Positions 23,122-31,705 of a stretch of 31,883 nt of DNA are shown in pieces (the stretch's first letter is position 1; each line of letters begins with the position of its first letter). A program made the position numbers and the translations under genes. The stretch lies in the NCBI GenBank assembly GCA_963630555.1, contig CAVGND010000016.1, forward strand, positions 1-31,883, in the 5' to 3' direction. The notes beneath the pieces were generated by a model. That model worked only from the letters and a program-made list of their open reading frames with translations. It ran no database searches and had not been told where the DNA came from. Source of the DNA: CAVALG01 sp963630555. GTDB taxonomy: Bacteria; Bacillota; Clostridia; Oscillospirales; Acutalibacteraceae.

Positions 23122-25533
23122 ATGAAGTACAGTTTTAACGGTTTCAGCAATAATGCCGATTTTGCTCTTAATCTTGCCGTAAGTTCGGCACAGGAATTCG
23201 GGCACAGTTATATAGGCAGCGAGCATCTGCTGCTGGGCCTATGCCTTGCTAAAGATTCACACGCCTGCACGATCTTGCTGAAAAACGGTATAACCGCCAT
23301 CGGCGTCGAACTGCAATTGCTTAAAACCGTAGGGCGGGGAAACCCTGTTGAACTTACTCCCGAGCAATTCACGCCGCGTGCGAAAAAGGTGCTTGAAAAC
23401 GCTCTCTCGTCCGCTACCTGCGAAAACCGTCGGGCGAACAGTGATATGCTGCTTTACAGCCTTATAAATGAATCGGATAATTATGCGGTTAAATATATTA
23501 AAAAACTCGGCGGCGATGTGCAGGTCATAAGGATTGATTTGAATCGCGAACTACAACCGCCTACCGAAGACGGTTGCACCGATCGCAAAAAGTCCGGGAA
23601 ACGCGAGGGTAAAACCCCGTTTCTTGAAAAATATGCAATTGATTTAACAAGAGAAGCGGCGCTTAATAAACTTGACGGCGTTATAGGACGCGAAAAAGAA
23701 ATGAAACGCGTAATGCAGATACTTTGCCGACGCAATAAAAACAATCCCTGTCTTGTAGGTGAGCCCGGGGTCGGTAAAACCGCCGTTATTGAAGGGCTTG
23801 CTGTGTCTGTTGCAAACGGAACGGCTCCGCTTCCGCTATCAGATAAAAGAATTATGATGTTAGATCTTACAAGCGTTGTTGCAGGGACTAAATACCGCGG
23901 AGATTTTGAGGAAAGAATTAAAAACATAGTTGATGAAGTTAAGCATAACGATGATGTTTTACTGTTTATTGATGAACTTCATAATCTTGTTGGCGCAGGG
24001 TCTGCGGAAGGCTCAACCGATGCCGCAAATATCTTGAAACCGTCGCTTGCAAGGGGAGATTTCCGCCTGATAGGCGCAACAACAAATGATGAATATAAGA
24101 AATATATAGAAAGCGACGCTGCACTTGAAAGAAGATTTCAACCTGTAGCAATTGAAGAATCGACCGTTGAAGAAACAATTGAAATTTTACGGGGTATTGC
24201 GGATAAATATCAAAAATACCACAATGTTGTTATAGAAGATGAAGCACTTGCCGCTGCAGCAAAATATTCGGACAGATATATTCAGGAACGCTTTTTACCC
24301 GATAAAGCCATCGACCTTGTGGATGAAACAGCGGCGCGCATAGCGTTATACAATTGCAGTTGCCGCCGACAGCAAAATAAGGAACGCGTAAATACGATAA
24401 AGGATAAAAAATCCAAAAGTATTGCCTATACGACTACAACCGAAGCAGCCGCAGCTCCTGCGCACCAGATATATACCGAAAATCATAAAAGCACGGATAA
24501 AGACCGATATATGTCTGCACCGCACATAACTGCCGAGGATATCGCTGAATCGGTTTCCGATATTACTTCTATTCCCGTAACAAAATTGAGTGTTTCGGAA
24601 AGCGAAAGGCTTAATATAATCGAAAATGAACTTTCAAAACGGGTAATCGGTCAATCCGAAGCGGTATCGACGGTTGCGCGTGTTATTAAAAGAGCAAGAA
24701 GCGGCTTTGCCGATTGCGACAAACCGCTCGGTTCAATGATATTTGCCGGCCCGCCCGGTGTAGGTAAAACCGAACTTTGCCGTTGCTTGGCTGAGCTGAT
24801 GTTCGGAAGTTCCAAAGCACTTATTAAGTTTGATATGTCCGAATATTCCGAACCGCATTCCGTTTCGAAACTTATAGGCTCACCGCCCGGTTATGTGGGT
24901 TACGGCAGCGGCGGAAAACTTACCGACGCCGTCAGGAAACATCCCTATTCAATAGTTTTATTTGACGAAATAGAGAAGGCTGACAGCGAAATATGCAATC
25001 TCTTTTTACAGATATTAGATGACGGGAAACTCAGCGATTCAAGCGGAAGAACCGTCAGTTTCAGAAATACGGTAGTTGTTATGACATCAAATATCGGTTC
25101 CGAACTTTTAAAAAGGAATTCGGTTTTGACCGGATTCAACAGCGGCGGCACCGATATTAAAGAACGCAAAAATACGGTTATAAAAAAACTTGCCGAATGT
25201 TATAAACAGGAGTTGCTTGACAGGGTGGATGATATTGTGATTTTCAATCCGCTCGACGCGGAAAGCATGGAAACCATAACCGAACTGATGCTTCAAAAAC
25301 TTAAAGCCAAAGTGAATCTTTTGGGCATAAATATCGGATTTTCACACAGTACCGTAAAAAAACTGGCACAGTTAAGCAGCCTGAATAACAGCGGTGCAAG
25401 AAATATAAGAAGAACAATTGTTAAAAAGTTGGAAACACCGCTCTGCGAAGAAATAATTAATTCGGAAATTAAAAAGGGGGACAGTGTAAATGTAGTATTT
25501 GCGGAAGACGGGTTTAAGTTTTTAACTGTCTGA
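23122..25533 (+). CDS. clpC: ClpC-type AAA+ chaperone of the ClpCP protease
   Basis: ClpC unfolds proteins and feeds them to ClpP. The 803-residue protein has a double Clp-N domain (1-145), AAA-1 with Walker A GEPGVGKT (213-220) and Walker B LLFIDE (280-285), a middle part (~405-470), then AAA-2 with Walker A GPPGVGKT (543-550) and VLFDE (612-616). The middle part is low in complexity (TTTTEAAAAPAHQ) and lacks the UVR-like coiled coil (rich in K/E, ELEQKLEEIRKEKD-type) that docks MecA and McsB in ClpC. The total length is close to the usual 810. GGGAGG precedes the ATG. Confidence 0.95.
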   Translation: MKYSFNGFSNNADFALNLAVSSAQEFGHSYIGSEHLLLGLCLAKDSHACTILLKNGITAIGVELQLLKTVGRGNPVELTPEQFTPRAKKVLENALSSATCENRRANSDMLLYSLINESDNYAVKYIKKLGGDVQVIRIDLNRELQPPTEDGCTDRKKSGKREGKTPFLEKYAIDLTREAALNKLDGVIGREKEMKRVMQILCRRNKNNPCLVGEPGVGKTAVIEGLAVSVANGTAPLPLSDKRIMMLDLTSVVAGTKYRGDFEERIKNIVDEVKHNDDVLLFIDELHNLVGAGSAEGSTDAANILKPSLARGDFRLIGATTNDEYKKYIESDAALERRFQPVAIEESTVEETIEILRGIADKYQKYHNVVIEDEALAAAAKYSDRYIQERFLPDKAIDLVDETAARIALYNCSCRRQQNKERVNTIKDKKSKSIAYTTTTEAAAAPAHQIYTENHKSTDKDRYMSAPHITAEDIAESVSDITSIPVTKLSVSESERLNIIENELSKRVIGQSEAVSTVARVIKRARSGFADCDKPLGSMIFAGPPGVGKTELCRCLAELMFGSSKALIKFDMSEYSEPHSVSKLIGSPPGYVGYGSGGKLTDAVRKHPYSIVLFDEIEKADSEICNLFLQILDDGKLSDSSGRTVSFRNTVVVMTSNIGSELLKRNSVLTGFNSGGTDIKERKNTVIKKLAECYKQELLDRVDDIVIFNPLDAESMETITELMLQKLKAKVNLLGINIGFSHSTVKKLAQLSSLNNSGARNIRRTIVKKLETPLCEEIINSEIKKGDSVNVVFAEDGFKFLTV

Positions 25534-25608
25534 ATCTGCCGCTGTGCCGCATTTGCCCGAAAAATCAAAAGAAATAAGGGAAATAGGTAATAAAATTGTA
25601 AATAATTC

Positions 25609-25637
25609 TTGACAAAGGCTTTTGTGATTATTATAAT
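25609..25637 (+). promoter_or_regulatory. Sigma-A promoter of yceD-rpmF
   Basis: TTGACA (25609-25614) and TATAAT (25632-25637) are 17 bp apart, a full consensus. The start codon of the first gene is 29 bp after the -10. Confidence 0.85.
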
Positions 25638-25665
25638 AATGTGTGTGACAATTTGAGGTGGTGTT

Positions 25666-26160
25666 ATGGTTCTTGATTTAAGACGCCTGTTTATTACCGA
25701 CGGTGCAAGTCTTAATATTGAAACTGCGTTTGATTTCAGTGATACCGAACTTTACGGCGGATATCCACTCAAAAAACCCGTTGTAGTTAAAGGTAAGGTG
25801 TTTAATCGCGCAGGTATTGTCACCTTGGATGTTAAATGCTCTGTCGAATACAGTGCCGACTGTGACAGGTGCGGTTGCCCGACCGTAAATCAATATGAGA
25901 TTCCGATAAAGCGCATTTTGGTCAACAAACTTTACAACGGCGAAAATGATGAAATGCTGTTATTGGATGATTACAAGATTGATTTGCGTGAACTTTGTTT
26001 TACCGAAGTTGTGTTGGGCTTGCCTACAAAGCATCTCTGTAAAGATGATTGTAAGGGCATTTGTCCGCATTGCTATAAGAACCTTAATGAAGGCGGCTGC
26101 AACTGCAGCGACCGTGAGGTTGATCCGAGGCTTGAAATTTTGACACAATTATTGAACTAA
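25666..26160 (+). CDS. yceD: YceD family (DUF177) protein
   Basis: YceD proteins are small and usually encoded before rpmF; in plants and E. coli they are tied to 23S rRNA processing, but the exact role is open. The 164-residue protein shows CDRCG (mid) and a C-terminal cluster CKDDCKGICPHCYKNLNEGG plus CNC, a likely zinc site seen in the Bacillota form. GAGGTGG precedes the ATG. rpmF follows after 30 bp on the same transcript. Confidence 0.92.
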   Translation: MVLDLRRLFITDGASLNIETAFDFSDTELYGGYPLKKPVVVKGKVFNRAGIVTLDVKCSVEYSADCDRCGCPTVNQYEIPIKRILVNKLYNGENDEMLLLDDYKIDLRELCFTEVVLGLPTKHLCKDDCKGICPHCYKNLNEGGCNCSDREVDPRLEILTQLLN

Positions 26161-26190
26161 CGACAGTACTTCGCTAAAGGAGGCTTTAAA

Positions 26191-26373
26191 ATGGCAGTAC
26201 CGAAGAGAAAAACTTCAAAAGCAAGAAAGAATAAAAGACGCTCGAACGTCTGGAAACTTGAAACTCCGGCTATCGTAAGGTGCCCTCGCTGTGGTGAATA
26301 TAAAAGACCTCACAGATTGTGTGCGGCTTGCGGATACTATAACGGCCGCGAGGTTGTCAAGGTGGAAGACTGA
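26191..26373 (+). CDS. rpmF: Ribosomal protein bL32 (zinc form)
   Basis: The 60-residue protein starts AVPKRKTSKARKNKRRS and carries a zinc ribbon CPRCGEYKRPHRLCAACG. This is the C-plus (zinc-binding) version rather than the C-minus paralogue. AAAGGAGG lies before the ATG. A terminator follows at once. Confidence 0.97.
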   Translation: MAVPKRKTSKARKNKRRSNVWKLETPAIVRCPRCGEYKRPHRLCAACGYYNGREVVKVED

Positions 26374-26391
26374 TTATTATAAGTTGAGGGA

Positions 26392-26419
26392 TAGAGGGGG
26401 AATTTCCTCCTCTATTTTT
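26392..26419 (+). terminator. Terminator after rpmF
   Basis: TAGAGGGGG (26392-26400) pairs with the CCTCCTCTA arm ending at 26414, followed by TTTTT. Confidence 0.85.
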
Positions 26420-26442
26420 ATACTCAATTTTCTCCGCCTTGC

Positions 26443-26471
26443 TTGACAAAACAACAGAAAAATGGCATAAT
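26443..26471 (+). promoter_or_regulatory. Sigma-A promoter of der-plsY-gpsA
   Basis: TTGACA (26443-26448) and CATAAT (26466-26471) lie 17 bp apart, 50 bp before the der start codon. Confidence 0.75.
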
Positions 26472-26521
26472 TTAATTATGTAAAATACTTTACTTTATGA
26501 CGCTAACGGGAGGGGACTGCC

Positions 26522-27847
26522 TTGGCAAAGCCCATAGTTGCAGTTGTCGGCAGGCCTAATGTCGGCAAATCAACGATATTTAATAAAATTGTAGGAAAAA
26601 GATTATCGATTGTTGACGATACGCCGGGTGTAACCCGTGACAGGATATATGGTGACGCCGAGTGGAACAACCGTAAATTTATGCTTGTTGACACCGGGGG
26701 AATTGAACCTAAGACGGACGATATTATTTTAGCAAAAATGCGTGCGCAGGCTTCCCTTGCAATCGACACTGCCAATGTAATAATTTTTGTTACCGATATT
26801 AAAGACGGACTTACGGCAGCGGACGCGGAAGTTGCGACAATGCTGCAAAAAAGCGGAAAACCCATTGTTTTGTGTGTTAACAAATGTGACGGTATAGGTA
26901 AAACCCCGCTCGGTATATATGAATTTTATAATTTGGGTCTTGGTGATCCCATCCCTGTTTCAGGCGTACATGGGCACGGTACCGGTGACCTGCTTGACGC
27001 GGTATTTGAAAATTTAAGCGAATTTGATAATGTGGATGACGATGATGATGCTATTAACGTTGCGGTTATCGGAAAACCCAATGCCGGTAAATCCAGCCTT
27101 ATTAACTGTATATCGGGTGAAGAGCGCGCCATAGTTTCAAATATTGCCGGCACAACGCGCGACGCAATAGATACTTTGGTTAACATTAACGGTGACGCAT
27201 TTAATTTCATTGATACGGCGGGCTTGCGCAGGAAAAGCAAGGTTGACGATAACATTGAAAAATACAGCGTTCTGCGTGCGAAAATGGCGATTGACCGCAG
27301 CGATGTCTGCGTTATAATGATTGACGGTACAGAGGGCTTTACAGAGCAGGATTCCAAAGTTGCCGGACTTGCGATGGAAGCAGGTAAGGCTGCAATTATT
27401 GCTGTAAACAAATGGGATATAGTAGCAAAAGACGGGAAAACGATGGATTCTTACCGGAAAAAATTAATGAACGACTTTTCCTTTATGCCGTATGCTCCAA
27501 TCGTATTTATTTCCGCAAAGACAGGGAACCGTGTTGCTCGGCTTTTTGAACTTATTAAATTTGTCTATGAACAAAACAATATGCGTATTTCAACCGGTAT
27601 GCTGAACAATATTCTTGCTGAGGCCACGGCAAGAGTTCAGCCACCGACCGACAAAGGCAAACGCCTTAAAATATTCTATATTACTCAGGCATCTACAAGA
27701 CCGCCGACATTCGTTTGTTTTTGTAATAATGCCGAATTGTTTCATTTTTCATACCAAAGATATCTCGAGAATCAAATACGCTCGGTTTTTGGTCTGGAAG
27801 GAACTCCGGTAAGATTTATCATACGTGAACGCGGCGATAAAAAATAA
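26522..27847 (+). CDS. der: Ribosome-assembly GTPase Der (EngA)
   Basis: Der is a double GTPase needed for 50S subunit assembly. The 441-residue protein has G-domain 1 (GRPNVGKS at 10-17, DTGG at 57-60, NKCD at 120-123), an acidic linker (VDDDDDA near 171-177), G-domain 2 (GKPNAGKS at 184-191, DTAG, NKWD) and a C-terminal KH-like domain. The start is TTG after GGGAGGGG. It leads a cluster with plsY and gpsA, an order found in many Clostridia. Confidence 0.97.
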   Translation: MAKPIVAVVGRPNVGKSTIFNKIVGKRLSIVDDTPGVTRDRIYGDAEWNNRKFMLVDTGGIEPKTDDIILAKMRAQASLAIDTANVIIFVTDIKDGLTAADAEVATMLQKSGKPIVLCVNKCDGIGKTPLGIYEFYNLGLGDPIPVSGVHGHGTGDLLDAVFENLSEFDNVDDDDDAINVAVIGKPNAGKSSLINCISGEERAIVSNIAGTTRDAIDTLVNINGDAFNFIDTAGLRRKSKVDDNIEKYSVLRAKMAIDRSDVCVIMIDGTEGFTEQDSKVAGLAMEAGKAAIIAVNKWDIVAKDGKTMDSYRKKLMNDFSFMPYAPIVFISAKTGNRVARLFELIKFVYEQNNMRISTGMLNNILAEATARVQPPTDKGKRLKIFYITQASTRPPTFVCFCNNAELFHFSYQRYLENQIRSVFGLEGTPVRFIIRERGDKK

Positions 27848-27859
27848 AGGTGATAGTAA

Positions 27860-28525
27860 ATGGCTGTTTTAATTTTGATTGTTTCCTGCGTTATGGCATA
27901 TTTGTTGGGCAGCATCAGTTTTGCTGTTATAATATCCGAAAAATTTATAAAAAAAGATGTAAGGGAACTCGGAAGCGGCAACGCTGGTATGACAAATGTT
28001 ATGCGTAATGCAGGAGTTCTTCCGGGACTTCTGACATTTGTGCTTGACTGCCTTAAAGGGGTTGCCGCCGGACTTCTCGGCAAACTGGCAGTATTTCCTT
28101 ATCTGTTTTCAATTACGCATAATACCGTTTTCAGTACGGTAAACGGTGCGCTTGTGTTGGGAATTTTTTGTATGCTCGGTCACCTTTTCCCGATTTTTTT
28201 TCAATTTAAAGGCGGCAAAGGCGTAGCAACCGTCGGTGGCGTGGGGATAGCCGCGTGCCCCCTTGCGTTTTTGGTTGCTTTGGCATTTTTTCTTGCTGTT
28301 ACAATAATAACTAAAATGGTTTCAGCCGGCTCAATAGCGGCCGCCGTCAGCCTACCGCTTGCAACCTTCTTTTTCGAAAAGTATTATAATGACGCGGCCG
28401 GTTATTTGCCGGTGCCTTCATTGATTTTAATGGGCTGTATGTGCCTGTGCGTAATAATTAAGCACTCTGAAAATATTAAACGAATTTTAAAGGGTACCGA
28501 GCGTAAACTCGGTGATAAAAAATAA
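27860..28525 (+). CDS. plsY: Glycerol-3-phosphate acyltransferase PlsY
   Basis: PlsY transfers the acyl group from acyl-phosphate to glycerol 3-phosphate, the first committed phospholipid step. The 221-residue protein is membrane-bound with five or more TM segments and shows the family motifs GSGNAGMTNVMRNAG (about 38-52) and GHLFPIFFQFKGGKGVAT. AAGGTG precedes the ATG. gpsA, which makes its substrate, follows. Confidence 0.96.
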   Translation: MAVLILIVSCVMAYLLGSISFAVIISEKFIKKDVRELGSGNAGMTNVMRNAGVLPGLLTFVLDCLKGVAAGLLGKLAVFPYLFSITHNTVFSTVNGALVLGIFCMLGHLFPIFFQFKGGKGVATVGGVGIAACPLAFLVALAFFLAVTIITKMVSAGSIAAAVSLPLATFFFEKYYNDAAGYLPVPSLILMGCMCLCVIIKHSENIKRILKGTERKLGDKK

Positions 28526-28575
28526 TGTGCAGTATTTACTGCATGCCGTAATTTTTGAAACGAAAAGGTGATTTT

Positions 28576-29571
28576 ATGAGCAAAGTTGTTGTGTTAGGCT
28601 CCGGCGGGTGGGGCGTTGCCCTCGCCTTAACGGCATATGATGCGGGTAATGAGGTTTATTTGTGGTCACTGTTCCAAAAAGAGGTTGATGATCTTATTAA
28701 AAACCGCGAACACAAAAAACTTTTGCCGGGCATTGCAATTCCCGACGGTATTAAAATAACAAACGACCTTTCGGTAGTTGAAGGCGCTGATCTGACCGTT
28801 GCGGCTGTCCCGTCAACCGCAATCAGGTCAATTGCCGGCCTGTTAAAAGGAAAAAATTGCGGCATAATTGTCAATGTTGCCAAGGGAATTGAAAACAAAA
28901 CTTTTTTGCGCCTTTCCCAAATATTGGCTGATGAAACAGGTTCGCGTGAAATCGCTGTTCTTTCCGGCCCTTCTCACGCCGAAGAAGTTTCACGCAAAAT
29001 TCCTACTTCGGTAGTTTCTGCGTCCGTTGACCCGTTAATTGCGGGTAGGGTTCAGGAATTAATGACAACCGATTATTTCAGAATATATACCAATGATGAT
29101 GTTGTAGGCGTAGAACTTGGCGGTGCTATCAAAAATGTTATTGCGGTAGCTGCGGGAATAATTGACGGGCTTTCCCTCGGTGATAATACAAAGGCTGCGC
29201 TTATTACGCGCGGAGTTTACGAAATGTCAAGACTCGGTGTGGCAATGGGCGCCAGAAGGGAAACCTTTTCGGGGCTTTCCGGTCTTGGCGATTTAATTGT
29301 AACCTGCACTTCGGAGCACAGCCGTAATCACAGGTTCGGTAAACTTTTGGGTGAAGGCAGTTCCGCAAAAGCGGCTCTTGAAGCAGTAGGCACTGTTGAG
29401 GGTTATTATGCCGCCGCAGCCGTAAAATCCCTTGCTGAGAAATATGGCGTCGAAATGCCTATATGTGACCAATGCTACGGCGTTATATATAACGGCATTA
29501 ACGCAGTTGACGCCCTTAAAAAACTTATGACAAGACCTAATAAAAATGAACATGAAACGCTTTTAAAATAA
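28576..29571 (+). CDS. gpsA: Glycerol-3-phosphate dehydrogenase (NAD(P)+)
   Basis: GpsA reduces dihydroxyacetone phosphate to glycerol 3-phosphate for PlsY. The 331-residue protein has the NAD-binding GSGGWGVALA (8-17), the SGPSHAEEV stretch, and GGAIKNVIAVAAGI with the catalytic lysine. The ATG at 28576 with AAAGGTG upstream is preferred over a TTG at 28555. No terminator is evident right after it; the next ~80 bp are A-rich. Confidence 0.97.
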   Translation: MSKVVVLGSGGWGVALALTAYDAGNEVYLWSLFQKEVDDLIKNREHKKLLPGIAIPDGIKITNDLSVVEGADLTVAAVPSTAIRSIAGLLKGKNCGIIVNVAKGIENKTFLRLSQILADETGSREIAVLSGPSHAEEVSRKIPTSVVSASVDPLIAGRVQELMTTDYFRIYTNDDVVGVELGGAIKNVIAVAAGIIDGLSLGDNTKAALITRGVYEMSRLGVAMGARRETFSGLSGLGDLIVTCTSEHSRNHRFGKLLGEGSSAKAALEAVGTVEGYYAAAAVKSLAEKYGVEMPICDQCYGVIYNGINAVDALKKLMTRPNKNEHETLLK

Positions 29572-29653
29572 ATTCGACCCACTACCTATTTCGGTATAAT
29601 TTGTTGAATGGAAGAAAAAATAATAAAAAATATAATTAAAAGCAAAAAAATCC

Positions 29654-29682
29654 TTGACAATACGGGATATTATTGATATAAT
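29654..29682 (+). promoter_or_regulatory. Promoter of the tRNA-Lys gene
   Basis: TTGACA (29654-29659) and TATAAT (29677-29682) are 17 bp apart, ending 27 bp before the tRNA. Confidence 0.85.
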
Positions 29683-29709
29683 AACAAAGTCGCAGTTCGG
29701 CGATGCTTT

Positions 29710-29785
29710 GAATCATTAGCTCAGTTGGCAGAGCACTTGACTTTTAATCAAGGTGTCCGGGGTTCGAATCCCCGATGGTTCACCA
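29710..29785 (+). tRNA. tRNA-Lys(UUU)
   Basis: The acceptor GAATCAT pairs with ATGGTTC (one G-U). The D arm has AGCTCAGTTGGCAGAGCA, the anticodon stem is CTTGA/TCAAG around the loop CTTTTAA (anticodon TTT at 29743-29745), and the T arm is CCGGGGTTCGAATCCCCG. The CCA end is encoded. A strong terminator follows. Confidence 0.96.
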
Positions 29786-29795
29786 CAGCAATATT

Positions 29796-29843
29796 AACCA
29801 AAGCCCCCGGGGAAGTTTTTCTTTCCCGGGGGCTTTGGTTTTA
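29796..29843 (+). terminator. Terminator of tRNA-Lys
   Basis: A perfect 16-bp stem, AACCAAAGCCCCCGGG (29796-29811) and its complement (29825-29840), is followed by TT. It is very GC-rich. Confidence 0.85.
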
Positions 29844-29881
29844 GCAAATATCTTAATTAAATTTAAACAGTATATTTTTAG

Positions 29882-29914
29882 GGCGATACCGATTTTTGGT
29901 ACCGCCTTTTTTAT
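29882..29914. terminator. Second hairpin with T-run before the XRE gene
   Basis: GGCGATACC (29882-29890) pairs with GGTACCGCC (29898-29906) with one mismatch, and TTTTTT follows on the plus strand. It overlaps the end of the minus-strand XRE gene. Confidence 0.6.
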
Positions 29915-30222
29915 TTGTTTTCTATCCCAAGTAAAATATCAACGGCGTTTTGCACATCAGCCTTTTTGCGATAAGCCGTTATGACTTCTTTTTCGTGCGG
30001 TGTCAATTCGTCATCGCTTAAATGAACATCTAAAAGATTACTCGGCGATACATTAAGGGCGCGGCAGATTTTGCCGATAATATCCGCGTCGGGTCGGTTG
30101 ATTCCTTGTTCCCAGTTTGAAACTCTGCTTTTGGTTACATCTATTTTTTGTGCCAACTGCTCCTGTGTCAGTCCGCTTTGCTTACGGTAAAGGCGAATTC
30201 TTCCGCCGATTTCGTATTTCAA
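29911..30222 (-). CDS. XRE-family transcriptional regulator
   Basis: The 103-residue protein has a helix-turn-helix (RIRLYRKQSGLTQEQLAQKIDVTKSRVSNWEQGINRP, about 8-44) of the HTH_3 type, then a helical tail. The start is a TTG at 30222 after AGAGGTG; an in-frame start at 30261 lacks a ribosome site. It is divergent from another small XRE gene, with inverted repeats in between, like a phage-type switch. Its target genes are not known. Confidence 0.88.
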   Translation of the reverse strand: MKYEIGGRIRLYRKQSGLTQEQLAQKIDVTKSRVSNWEQGINRPDADIIGKICRALNVSPSNLLDVHLSDDELTPHEKEVITAYRKKADVQNAVDILLGIENK

Positions 30223-30244
30223 GAAAATCACCTCTCTGATAAAT

Positions 30245-30346
30245 AGTATACACGAAAACAAGGAAAAAGCAAGGATGAAATCAGGAAAAACTGTACTTTT
30301 CTGTTGACACCACCGATAATCTGTGTTAATATGAACAAAAGTACAG
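30245..30346. promoter_or_regulatory. Divergent promoters with inverted operator-like repeats
   Basis: On the plus strand TTGACA (30304-30309) and TAATAT (30327-30332, with a TGT extension) are 17 bp apart. On the minus strand TATACT (30250-30245) follows TTGCTT at 16 bp. CTGTACTTTT (30291-30300) and AAAAGTACAG (30337-30346) are a perfect 10-bp inverted repeat that brackets the plus-strand promoter and likely serves as the operator. Confidence 0.65.
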
Positions 30347-30374
30347 CAATCCTGTATTTACGGGAGGCAAACAT

Positions 30375-30581
30375 ATGGAAGTTTACAAAAAAGTACGGGC
30401 TTACATAGAGGAAAACGGATATAAACAACTGGGAGTGGCGCAAAAGGCAGGCATATCGAAAGTAACCTTTAACGCCATGATGAACGGCAAAAGAAAGATG
30501 TATGCCGACGATTTGCGTGCAGTTTGCTTGGCACTTAATGTCAGCCCCGAACTGTTTATAGAAGCACCGAAAAACTGCTAA
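30375..30581 (+). CDS. Small XRE-like DNA-binding protein
   Basis: The 68-residue protein is almost only a helix-turn-helix domain (VRAYIEENGYKQLGVAQKAGISKVTFNAMMNGKRK, about 7-42) followed by ALNVSPELFIEAP, the common end of Cro/XRE-type proteins. GGGAGG precedes the ATG. It is transcribed toward the broken glycosylase gene, 21 bp upstream of it. Confidence 0.88.
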   Translation: MEVYKKVRAYIEENGYKQLGVAQKAGISKVTFNAMMNGKRKMYADDLRAVCLALNVSPELFIEAPKNC

Positions 30582-30602
30582 AAATGTTAGGGGGTGATTT
30601 TC

Positions 30603-31448
30603 TTGATTGATACTAAAACTGTGGCAAACTCTGTTTTGCAAATGGATAAACAACTGCGTGAAAGTCTGTTTATAAAAGACGGCGAGCCGCAAGCCAAAAA
30701 GCTGTGGGAAAATACATATATCAAAAAACAGCTTGCTAGGCGAAAAAACGGTGGGATTTTTACTGTTAGCGACCATATCCGCGAAATGGTTTATTCTATG
30801 CTGACATCGGGTGCGGCGTGGAACAGATTAGAGCCGCATATTGACATAGGCACAGGTCAAATACCGATTATTGATGATATTTTTTATCAGTATGATGTAA
30901 CCGCTTTACAAAGTGCCGACCCTACGGAACTTTGCGAAAAGGTCAAAGCACAAAAATTAGGCACGCAGTATTTAAAAAACAAACCGAAGCGCTTGTTAGA
31001 GTAAACATCAACAAGCTTTTGTCTATCAAAGAAAAATACGGCAGTGTGGATAATTTCTATAAAAGCTTTGCAAAACAATAATTTAAAAACGCTTGTAAGG
31101 GAACTGGCAACGGCAGGAAAACCGTATAAGTTTGCCCAACTTGCTGAAGCATTGACAGCAGAATATTTAAAAAATGTCGGATACGATATCGGCAAGCCTG
31201 ACAGGCACATACGCAGGATTTTAGGCAGCGAATATCTCGGCTGTTCAAGGCGGAAATAAGCTGCGCCGTATGAAGCCATTGATATCATTGCCGACATTGC
31301 AAAAAGCTTAAACAAGCCTGCCGCCGAGGTGGATTATATCTTGTGGGCATATTGTGCAAACGGCTTCGGCGAGGTATGTACCAAAGGCAAACCGAAATGT
31401 ATAAAAGTAGATGTCCTTATAAAATCAAATATCTCTTTCCGTTTATAA
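30603..31448 (+). pseudogene. Broken HhH-GPD-like DNA glycosylase gene
   Basis: Three pieces in shifted frames read as one protein. Piece 1 (30603-31004) has FTVSDHIREMVYSMLTSG. At AAAAAAC (30974-30980) a -1 shift leads into ALVRVNINKLLSIKEKYG, which ends at a TAA (31079-31081). A second shift returns to the first frame for LTAEYLKNVGYDIGKPDRH and IRRILG. A TAA at 31257-31259 interrupts it, and the frame goes on with EVDYILWAYCANGFGEVC to 31448. The KPDRH segment and the late LWxYC...C pattern resemble HhH-GPD glycosylases with a cysteine cluster; this is inference. The start is TTG after GGGGGTG. The gene is most likely decayed. Confidence 0.7.
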
Positions 31449-31465
31449 TTGAACAAATTGAAAAA

Positions 31466-31512
31466 CCGCCGCAACCGTAAGGTTGCGGCGGACTTTACTT
31501 TGGGAATTCACT
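31466..31512 (+). repeat. Hairpin joined to a fifth copy of the 21-bp motif
   Basis: CCGCCGCAACC (31466-31476) and GGTTGCGGCGG (31481-31491) form a perfect 11-bp stem. The right arm runs straight into CTTTACTTTGGGAATTCACT (31493-31512), which matches copy D at 279-297 exactly for 19 bp. It follows the pseudogene and precedes the tRNA-like region. Confidence 0.7.
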
Positions 31513-31548
31513 CATACAACAAATTCACATTAATAACGCCTTTTTGTA

Positions 31549-31577
31549 TTGACAAATCAGTAAACTGCTGATATAAT
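31549..31577 (+). promoter_or_regulatory. Promoter ahead of the tRNA-Leu-like repeats
   Basis: TTGACA (31549-31554) and TATAAT (31572-31577) are 17 bp apart. The start near 31584 would give a leader of ~120 nt before the first tRNA-like segment. Confidence 0.8.
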
Positions 31578-31705
31578 GGGTGAGTACTGAATGAATTTCG
31601 GTGCTTACCGGATAAGTGCGGCAAATTTGTTATTGCCTGCCTAAGCGAAATGCTCCGCCTCGGATGTCCTCGCCGTGTAAAAATCAGAGGATGAAAACTT
31701 AATAT

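Noticed and set aside
28529..28550. Small hairpin (TGCAGT/ACTGCA) between plsY and gpsA
   Set aside because: The stem is only 6 bp and no T-run follows, so it is unlikely to act as a terminator.
30887..31315. Minus-strand frame of 142 codons opposite the broken glycosylase gene
   Set aside because: The plus strand gives family-like motifs in all three pieces, and the minus frame has none.
31584..31705. T-box or other riboswitch ahead of the tRNA-Leu-like repeat
   Set aside because: The T-box core (AGGGTGGNACCGCG) is absent and the region leads to a tRNA-like sequence rather than a coding gene.
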